Of a stretch of DNA of 64,000 nt, positions 56,731-64,000 are shown in pieces. Below the pieces are notes generated by a model that was not told the origin of the DNA, made no database searches, and saw only the letters and a program-made list of their open reading frames with translations. How positions within the stretch are numbered: the first letter of the stretch is position 1; each line of letters opens with the position of its first letter. The position numbers and the translations under genes are program-made. Source of the DNA: Tribonema minus (taxonomy: Eukaryota > Sar > Xanthophyceae > Tribonematales > Tribonemataceae); the NCBI GenBank assembly GCA_017506865.1, contig JAFCMP010000046.1, forward strand, positions 62,001-126,000. The letters are read 5' to 3'.

Positions 56731-59700
56731 TACATGGACTGAATTATTCTCGGATCCGGATCTGGGCAAGAGCGCTATGCGGCTGCCCCGGCCTAGGGGT
56801 GGTAGCAGCAGCAGTGAGTATGAATCTGATGATGATGGCATGGGAGGCCTCTCGTTTGATGACTGGACCAACAGACTGCTGCAAGTTGCCAAGATGCCTG
56901 AGGATAGCGACAGGCGACAGCTAAGGTGAGGGTCAGTGGCAATGATTTTCATGGCACAACCCCCAACATGAACGCCTTCACTTCGGCGACGCGTCTGGAT
57001 CAATATGACCCCGAGTTGTCGGTCAAGCACCCAGCAGCATCTTGCACTTCTGCTCTCAGGGCATCCATGTACGACGACAACAGCAGTGAATTACAAGTGT
57101 ATATTTCGAGATCGGCGACTCATTTCACAATGGCTGGCTGGCATCAATACCCCGGCTGCACCGCAATCATGTGTCTCAGTCTCAGCGCTATTGCCACTGC
57201 TTGTCGTCGGACACTCTGCAGGAAGTACCAGGCCCTGACTGCGCTGAACAAGGACTTCATCAGCGCGGCGGTGACGTACGGCCGCACCATCATCAGCGAG
57301 TGAGTGCCGCGGTTGAGTGGATGTTGGTGACTTCCGCACCCACATATGCTCTGCCTCGCTGGGCGCTGCCGCGCTCGCAGCATCGTCTGACACTGCATGC
57401 ACGCTTCCCAGCCGTGATGCATTACAGTACGCGAGGGAAGAGCGTCGCTGTCCTCAGGCAGCGTCAAAATGCAATCACTCGCGCTGTCTGCCCACACCAG
57501 CGCAAACGCAAGCGCAGCCGTGTGCAGCGACTCAAGCTCCGCCGCTCGCGCACGCGCGCGACACACATCGCTGCCGCGCGTGCGCAGGTACTTCCTGAAG
57601 GAGGAGGCGAAGAGCGTGTGCCCGAGCCTCGTGGGGGGGATCGCGGGGGGGCGGAAGTTCCTGCTGCGTGGCATCCTCTTCAAGCTCGCGGACGGGAGCC
57701 GCGGACCCTATGACGGCAGCGACGAGGCGGCGGGCAAGGCGCTCAACAACGACCTCAAGGGCGCGGTGCACCTGGTCAAGTGCTCCATACCGGGGCTGTT
57801 CTGCTCGCTGCAGGCGCTCATCGACTACAAGGTGAGGCGCGCGCGCGGGGGTTGATGTCAAATACTTCCAAGTAGAAGTATGCATAATGTGGCCAGTGCT
57901 TGCGCTCGGTTCGTCCGCCCAACGGGCGCGCGCGCCTGCCGCGACAGAGCTGAGATGTGTCGGAGGGGAGTCTCGTTGCCTGCGACTGGCTGCCTGGTGC
58001 AGCTCTGATGCACCTTCACAGTGGCCCAGTACAGTGGGATGTGCAGCGACTTGCGTTCCACGTCAGTGCGCTACCTAGCGCGACAGCTGCGCAGCGCAGG
58101 ACTGCCGTATGGCGGCGTGCAAACGCAGTTCTGCCAGCGCGCTGTCCGCCCCTCCACGCCAGCTCAACGCCGCCCACACCGGCGACTGTCAAAAGCACAC
58201 AGCGCCAACGCAGCGCTGCATCATTGCCCAGTCTAACAGCGGCGGCGCTCGCGTCCGCAACGACAGGGGTTCCGCATGCACGCGCAGGCGCAGCTGCCGC
58301 TGTGCAGCCGCGCGACGCTGCGCTGCGGCTCGTGCGACGCCGGCGCGACCGTCGTCGACGGCGACGGCGCGCTGCGCCACAAGCTGCGCCTCGTCGCGGC
58401 GCAGCTCAACCTCAAGGCGCACCGCGGGCGCGGCGGCGCGGAGCTGCAGCTCGGGTGCGACGTGGAGGGGCACCGGGGGACGGACGGGAACCTGTACGTG
58501 GTGAGTGGGGAGCGCTGCTGCCGCTGTTGCTGCTGGTGTAACTGCCAGAGCGTAACCGCCGCGTGCTGCCGCGCCGGATGGGAACCTATACGTGTTGAGT
58601 GGGGAGCGCTGCTGTTGCTGCCGCTGCTGCTGCTGCCGCTGTTGCTGCTGCTGCTGCTGCTGCTGGTGTAACTGTTAATGCGTAACTGCCTTGTGCTCCA
58701 GCGTCGAAAAGTGTGCGTGGCATCGCCTCCTGTGCCTGATGACGGGGATCCCTTTGCGCTGCCGCAAGCGCTGCAAGTGCAGCAGCCGGCACTGACAGAC
58801 AACCTCATCACCGTGGCCTCTCAGCGGCATCAGCACCGACATCACAGCAGCTGACGCTATCCGTGCCATCTGCGTGTGCGCCTGCCTACGCTCACCACAC
58901 GCGCGACACCGCCGCTCGCTTAGGCGCCGCGCGTGACATGCACACCAACAGCCCCCCCCCCCCCCACAATCTCACCGTCCGTCCGCCCCGCGCCAGATCG
59001 ACGCGGCGCGCGTGTTCCCGCCGGAGAGCCCGCTGTACACGCGCCACCTCGACCGCACGCGCGCCGGGCGGCACCGCCTGCGCGTCGGCCAGGTCGTCGC
59101 CTTCGGCCGCGACGGCGCTGCGCGCGGCACGCTCACGCGCGTGACCGACGCCGAGTGCGACGTGACGGGGTGGGCGCCCGCGGGCGGCTGCAGCAGCGCT
59201 GGCGCCTCCGCCTCTGCTGCCGCTGCCGCCGCCGACGGCGACGCTGCGGAGCCCAGCGGCGCCACTAAAGCTGTGGCGGCGGCGCGGGCTGGCGGAAGCG
59301 CTGGCGGCAGCGGCGGCAGCGGCGGCAGCGCAGCAGCAGATGAGGAGGGCGGGCGGGAGGTGACGGTCACGGTGCCGCGCGCGAGCGTGCAGCCGGGCTA
59401 CCGCTCCATCTTCTGGCGGCTGCTGCGGCCGGAGTACGTGCGCGAGCGGGGGCGCGCACTGTTTGAGCGGCGCGCCGAGCGCTGCCTCCAGGCGCGCGCG
59501 GAGGCGGAGGCGGCGGTGGCGAAGGGGCCGGTGGTCGGCGCGGCGACTGTTGGCGTCAGCTGTGGCGGCGGCGGCAGCAGCAGCAAGCGAATAGCGGGCA
59601 GCAGCGGCGGCGGGGGTGGTGGCGGCGGCGGTGCTGGTGTTACAGGCGGCGGCGGTGGGTTTTTGGAGCTGGCGGGCGGCGGGGCGTATGACTCCGCGGT

Positions 59701-62700
59701 TGTGCTGCTGCACAGCAGTGCGGACGCAGAGGTGAGTAGGCTGCCATGGTGGTAACTGCATGCTGCATGATTTGGATGTATTTCACTGACATAGTAGGGC
59801 GCTATGTTGTGCGCGGGCTGCTGCGCTGCAGGCCAGAGCCGGGTGCATGAACACGCAAGGTCATGCTTGGTCGCTGACCGATGCATAGTTGTGCGGCGTA
59901 GTGAGTCCTTTGCGTCACGATTTGGGTATCTTATGTCTTGAAAGCATGCTGTTAGGTGCATGTGTGTTGGCAATCTGCATCAGGATTCCAATCCCAGCAG
60001 CACATCAGCGTCCATAATGGCCGCCGGGTGTGAGCCTCAGCATGTCTCAGAGTGCACTACTTCTGGAACTTCAATCGCTGCAAAAGTGATGTTGTGTATG
60101 CATTCGCAGCAGATCTCCTGACTCCTGTTCCTGTCCCACACGCATGCTGATCACACACACATTCGCAAGTGCTCTCTGACGATCAGCGCCGCTGTAATGT
60201 AGCCAGGAACCGCCGTATTCCCTCACGCTGCTGCAAGCCCCTTTGTTGCGATAGCGCTGCTGCGAAGGCCGCCGCCGTGACACCCCCCCCCCCCGCCACG
60301 CGTGCCCGCTGCACAGGACGACGGTGACGACGACGGCGACGGCGCCGGCGGCTGCGACGACGCGTGCGACGCGGAGAACGACTATGACCTCGCCAATACG
60401 CTCATGCGCCCGGCGCAGGAGACGACGGCGTACGCGTACAGCAGCGCGCTGCGCGAGAGCGAGCTCGCCGCGTACGATCAGAGCGGTGAGCGCTGCTGCA
60501 GTGGTGTCATGACCGTGCTGCGGCGGCGCTCACTCCTGTGTTCTAACGATCGGGGGCGCTGTTGCAGGGCTCACTCCTTCAGGCTGTGGCAGGGCTCGCT
60601 TAGGGTTAGGGTTAGGTTTGGGCCTGTTGGCGGCCCCGGTGGGCAGCTGCACCTTCAAAGCGCTGCTGCTGCGGCGGCGTTGCGCGCGCGCACGGACGCG
60701 CTGCGGCGGCGCTCGCTCCGTCGTCCTGACGATCGGGGGGCAGTGTGAACAGGGCTCTCTTCTTCGTCCTGGCAATCGGAGGCGCTGTCGCAGGGCTCAG
60801 TCCTTTAGGCTGTGGCAGGCCTCAGTTGGGTCTAGGGTTAGGGCTAGGCCTGTCGACGGCCCTGGTGCGCAGCTGCTTGTCTAACGAGTTGGTAGAGTCG
60901 GTAGATGCTGCTCTGCCTGGAGCCTTACATATAGTCGCTGAGTGAGTGCAGTTTGCTTTCCGGTCGAGTCACCTAAACGTGTCTGTCACTGTTTCTAAGC
61001 GTCGCTGTCCTCATACAGCGGTGCACAGCGATACCGCTGCCGCGTCCGCGTCCGCGTGAGGCGGGCGAAGGTGCGCAACGCCGTCCGTACTGACAGCGGT
61101 GACGGTTCCGTGCTGTCATGAGGACCGCGCTCATTGTCGGCAGTGCGCATCAAAGCACATCGCGTTTCATCCCCTGCAACAGCGGCTTTGCGCGCCGTAG
61201 ACCGTCGTCGAGCACTGATGGCGCTACCGCTGCGCCCGCCGCTCGCCGCCAGGTGCTGTGAAGCTTCGGCGCATTGGCGCCCGATGAGGTCATCATCGAG
61301 TACGCATAGTCTGTGATGCTCGCCGGCCGCATTCGCAAAGATGCAATGCCTTGGCCGTGGGCTCGCAGTCAATCTCAGTCCGATCGCATGACGTCGCGAT
61401 CTCCCAGCGCCGCCATACGCCGCCGTTTCGCAGCGCTGCAAGGCTCGCAGCGACCGCCACCGTTCTCACCGAAGGCGCAAACCACTCGTGGTGACACAGA
61501 CCACCGACTGCGCATATCGTTGCGCGCCGCTGCAGCCCTCACAAGCACAGCTAAGGACGGCGCCGCGCCGCCGCCGCTGCTGCTGCGCGCCGCCAATTCA
61601 CCGGCGCGCGGCAGGAGGAGGGCCGCCTCATAAATGTTTCTGACCTCTGTGACGCGCGCAGCAACCACTAAATGCAGGCATAGACAACTTCTGGAAATGC
61701 AAACCATCAACCAGGCATCTGTTGTGCGCCGCTGCAGCCCTCGTGAGCACAGCTAAGGACGGCGCCGCGCTGCCGCCGCCGCCGCCGCTACGCGCCGCCA
61801 GTCCACCTGCGCGCGGCAGGAGGAGGGCCACGTTATAGCAGTATATGTTCGGAGCTCTGTGACGTGCACAGCAACCACTAATCGCAGGCATCACCAACTC
61901 GTGGTAATGCAACCCATCAACCACGCATCTCGTTGCGCGCCGCTGCAGCCCTCGCCAAGGACGGCGCCGCGCTGTCGCTGCCGCCGCCGCGCGCCGCGCT
62001 CGCGCGCCGCCAGTCCACCGGCACGCGGCAGGAGGAGGGGCGCCTCGACGCGCCCGTGCCGCCGGCGCCGCCGCTGTCGTCCGACGCGCTGTCGGCGTTC
62101 GGCGTGCACGACCCGCAGTGCGGCCTGCACGATGCCGAGGTATGTACTGCGTTTTCATGTGTGTTGTGCGCTGCATGCGCCGTCCGTCGTCGCCGGCTTG
62201 CGTGTGCGCCGGAGAGCAGCCGCTCACGCTGTTGGATGGTGCACGGCAGTGCCGCTGTCGTCCGACGCGCTGTCGGCGTTCGCCGTGCAAGACCCTCAGT
62301 GCGGCTTGCTTGATGCCGAGGTATATAACACTGCATGTTCACGTGCGTTGTGTGCTGTGCTGCGCGCGCGGTACGTCGCTGGCCCGCGTGCGTGCGCCGG
62401 AGAGCAGCAAACTCATGCTGCTGGTTGGTGCGCTGTCGGCGTTTGGCGTGCACGACCGGGCGTGCGGCCTGCACGATGCCGAGGTACTTCGCAGTATACA
62501 ACACAGCGTTTTCATATGTGCGCTGCGTTGCGTGCTGCATGCGGCACGTCGCTGGCGCGTGCGCGCGCTGGAGAGCAGCAACGCATGCTGTTGAGTGGTG
62601 CGCGGCGGCGCTGCTGCCGCACTTGGCGGCAAAACGTGCGTTGTCAGTGCGCAATTTGCTTGATACTTTCCGCGCGGAGCCTCCGACTGAGATCGATGGA

Positions 62701-63139
62701 ATGGTTCTGGTTGCACCTCAAGGCCCAGCTGCCAACCTTTCGCCACTGCCATCGCCAAAACTGCGACGCCCGCCGACCACAATACGCACCTCATGGCGCG
62801 ACAGCAAGCATTAATTGCAGCCCGCGCCGATGCCCGACTGCTTCCTTCTGATCGACTTCTGCCGATAGGCCCCTGCAATGAGCGCTGTCAAATATGTTCA
62901 CAACAGCCTATTCCCTCCAACAGGTCCCTGCGATGAGCGCCGTCAGATATGTTCACATCAGCCTATGCCCTTCATTGATAATGCTGCCCTGCTGTGCGTG
63001 CGCGCGCGCGCAGGTGCACGAGGCGACGCGGCTGCTGGTGAACGAGCTTGTGCCGACGTTCGCGGAGGAGTGGCTGGCCAAGTGCTACTGGGAGCCGGCG
63101 CAGCGCGCGAGCACGTGGGCGGAGGCCGTCGCGATACAG
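56731..63139 (+). CDS. CLU-domain (clustered mitochondria / TIF31) protein, partial at both ends
   Basis: CLU proteins control mitochondrial distribution and bind mRNAs and ribosomes of mitochondrial proteins. Exons: 56731-56925, 57222-57299, 57588-57831, 58267-58500, 58997-59731, 60317-60485, 61949-62139, 63014-63139; all phases join. Domain signature in order: LSFDDWTNRLLQVAKMPEDS and DFISAAVTYGRTIIS, then GPYDGSDEAAGKALNNDLKG, LQALIDYK/GFRMHAQAQL, LRCGSCDAGATV, DVEGHRGTDGNLYV, ARVFPPESPLYTRHL, FWRLLRPEYVRERG, and ATRLLVNELVPTFAEEW. Between PPES and FWRLLRPE sits an Ala/Gly-rich insert, and a second one follows. The true start is uncertain: the first exon either begins at an acceptor at 56731 or at Met 56777. 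The C-terminal TPR part should lie beyond 64000. Confidence 0.88.
58501..58670 (+). repeat. Copies of exon 4 donor edge (CLU gene)
   Basis: gggaacctgtacgtg/gtgagtggggagcgctgctg at 58488-58520 recurs as gggaacctatacgtgttgagtggggagcgctgctg at 58579-58613, followed by a (ctg)n-rich expansion and the same gtgtaactg tail. Confidence 0.9.
60599..60620 (+). repeat. Telomere-type repeat in CLU intron
   Basis: TTAGGG units in transcript orientation. A second, degenerate block lies at 60831-60847 (CTAGGGTTAGGGCTAGG). Confidence 0.8.
61530..61948 (+). repeat. Copies of exon 7 acceptor edge (CLU gene)
   Basis: Two upstream copies, 61525-61700 and 61720-61905, repeat 61930-62040: cgccgctgcagccctc, aaggacggcgccgcgc, gcggcaggaggaggg. 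Each keeps the GCTGCAG/CC acceptor and is nearly 200 bp long. Confidence 0.92.
62140..62495 (+). repeat. Copies of exon 7 donor edge (CLU gene)
   Basis: Two downstream copies near 62250-62325 and 62425-62490 repeat the exon end at 62070-62140 (gacgcgctgtcggcgttcg, gtgcggcctgcacgatgccg) and its GTATG or GTACTT donor, with about 180 bp period. Confidence 0.93.
62873..62975 (+). repeat. 50-bp tandem duplication before CLU exon 8
   Basis: cccctgcaatgagcgctgtc and aaatatgttcacaacagcct recur as ccctgcgatgagcgccgtc and agatatgttcacatcagcct. Confidence 0.9.
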
Positions 63140-64000
63140 GTATGTATGTATGTATATGTTTCGTGTGTTTGAAGTTACCTTGGGCAGATCGCCCTTGACA
63201 ACAGCAGCGTCATCATCCTTCTCAGATGACATGGCAGCAACAGCAGCATGAGCCCAAGATGTCCGTCCTGCCCGAACGCACAAGTGTGCAATCTACCAAC
63301 AAGCAAGCATTGTTGTGGCGGTTACGTAACCGCTGTAAGTGTCACTGCGAACAGACACGAACCATAGAACTATAGGCTAGCCAGAGAACAAGCCCATATT
63401 CCAGCAGTGTGTTAAACGCTGAGCGCTGCTGCATACGGCCGAAGGGGGGCGCCTCTCGGCGCAGCAGCGCGGCGGGCGGAGCGCGTGTGTGTCGGTGCCG
63501 TAGTTCGCGTGGGTTTAGTGTGGCGGTCTGGCGTGCGTGATGGCGCGTAAGCAAGCATCTCGCCGGCGAGACGCCGGTTGGGCGGCACGGCGCCTCGCGC
63601 ATGCAGGCGGCGATCGACGCCAAGCACGGCTGACGTGCCTCATTATAACATGCCATGCAGTCACAAACCAACTTTGTCGCCACAGTGGCACGTCATATTG
63701 AAGCGACGGGGGCCGGCGACACCTGCCGAACGCTCTACTCATACACCTACCTCAGACACCATCACCCCTCGTCGCTAGCACTTCGTATTCCCGCAACGGG
63801 CGCGGGCATTACTCACTTACCGCTGCACTTGTTCATCATTTCATGCAGTTACCGACGCCTTTGTCATTAGCACGTCGCATCGAAGTGACAGGGGCCAGCA
63901 ATGCCAAACTACCGACCGCCCCTGCTCATTCAACCACCCCGCCTCCATTGCGACTGCCCGTTTCTTCGCTTTTCATCCACCGCTCTACTCATTAACCCAC
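63140..64000 (+). other. Unresolved downstream part of the CLU gene
   Basis: No further CLU exon recognised. An AG followed by GCGGCGATCGACGCCAAGC at 63607-63625 is a possible short exon start but ends at a TGA after eight codons. Duplicated gcga(c/t)-gggg(c)c(g)gg(c)-type segments lie at 63680-63900. Confidence 0.4.

Larger units (their letters stand above)
60490..61948 (+). other. Intron 6 of the CLU gene
   Basis: About 1.5 kb. It contains two similar blocks with gcagggctca(c/g)tcctt-aggctgtggcagg near 60565-60600 and 60790-60825, each followed by TTAGGG-type sequence (60599-60620, 60831-60847). Copies of the exon 7 acceptor edge occupy its end. Confidence 0.65.

Noticed and set aside
58690-58853. 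Possible extra CLU exon (RRKVCVASPPVPDDGDPFAL)
   Set aside because: The exons before and after it join directly in phase and in family alignment (GNLYV to IDAARVF), leaving no room.
61859-62851. 330-codon plus-strand open frame over the CLU gene
   Set aside because: Cys/Arg-rich and runs through three copies of the exon 7 edge; the spliced frame with CLU homology is a different one.

Overview
The window is nuclear DNA from a GC-rich, intron-dense, probably unicellular eukaryote. Genes lie on both strands, exons are 20-735 bp, splice sites are GT-AG with a few GC-AG, and the proteins are eukaryotic (HSP110, CNOT11, MYND finger, CLU, cyclic-nucleotide-binding repeats). TTAGGG-type repeats scattered in introns, very GC-rich exons and plant/alga-like relatives for two proteins suggest an alga; a haptophyte is my best but weakly supported guess. 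Exon boundaries were set by reading splice sites and checking that the phases join; most exon chains close without a conflict.

Layout: (1) 1038-12198 minus, HSP110/HSPA4-type chaperone, ten exons, 3' end not found or outside the window. (2) 13535-22993 minus, CNOT11 of the CCR4-NOT complex, ten exons, complete. (3) 22994-26112, a 3.1 kb stretch of more moderate GC without a convincing gene. (4) 26113-27147 plus, MYND-finger protein with an in-frame TGA. (5) 28270-29974 minus, three-exon conserved protein of unknown function. (6) about 31265-34573 plus, gamma-glutamylcyclotransferase-like protein. (7) 35866-54114 minus, a 23-exon protein of about 1110 residues with four cyclic-nucleotide-binding (CNB) domains. 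(8) 55409-56645 minus, a decayed intron-poor glycoside-hydrolase-like gene. (9) about 56731 to beyond 63139 plus, CLU (clustered mitochondria/TIF31) protein, running off the window.

The most striking signal is not a gene. In at least five of the genes the introns contain one to six degraded tandem copies of the neighbouring exon edge: exon 3' end plus donor copied downstream, or acceptor plus exon 5' start copied upstream. Copies often keep working-looking splice dinucleotides. This explains most of the large introns, several minisatellites, and many shadow reading frames. Introns also carry C-homopolymer pyrimidine tracts, TTAGGG-type repeats and a very frequent ACTTCAA/TTGAAGT motif. The proteins belong to unrelated housekeeping processes (folding, mRNA deadenylation, second-messenger sensing, mitochondrial/translation control); I see no operon-like functional cluster.
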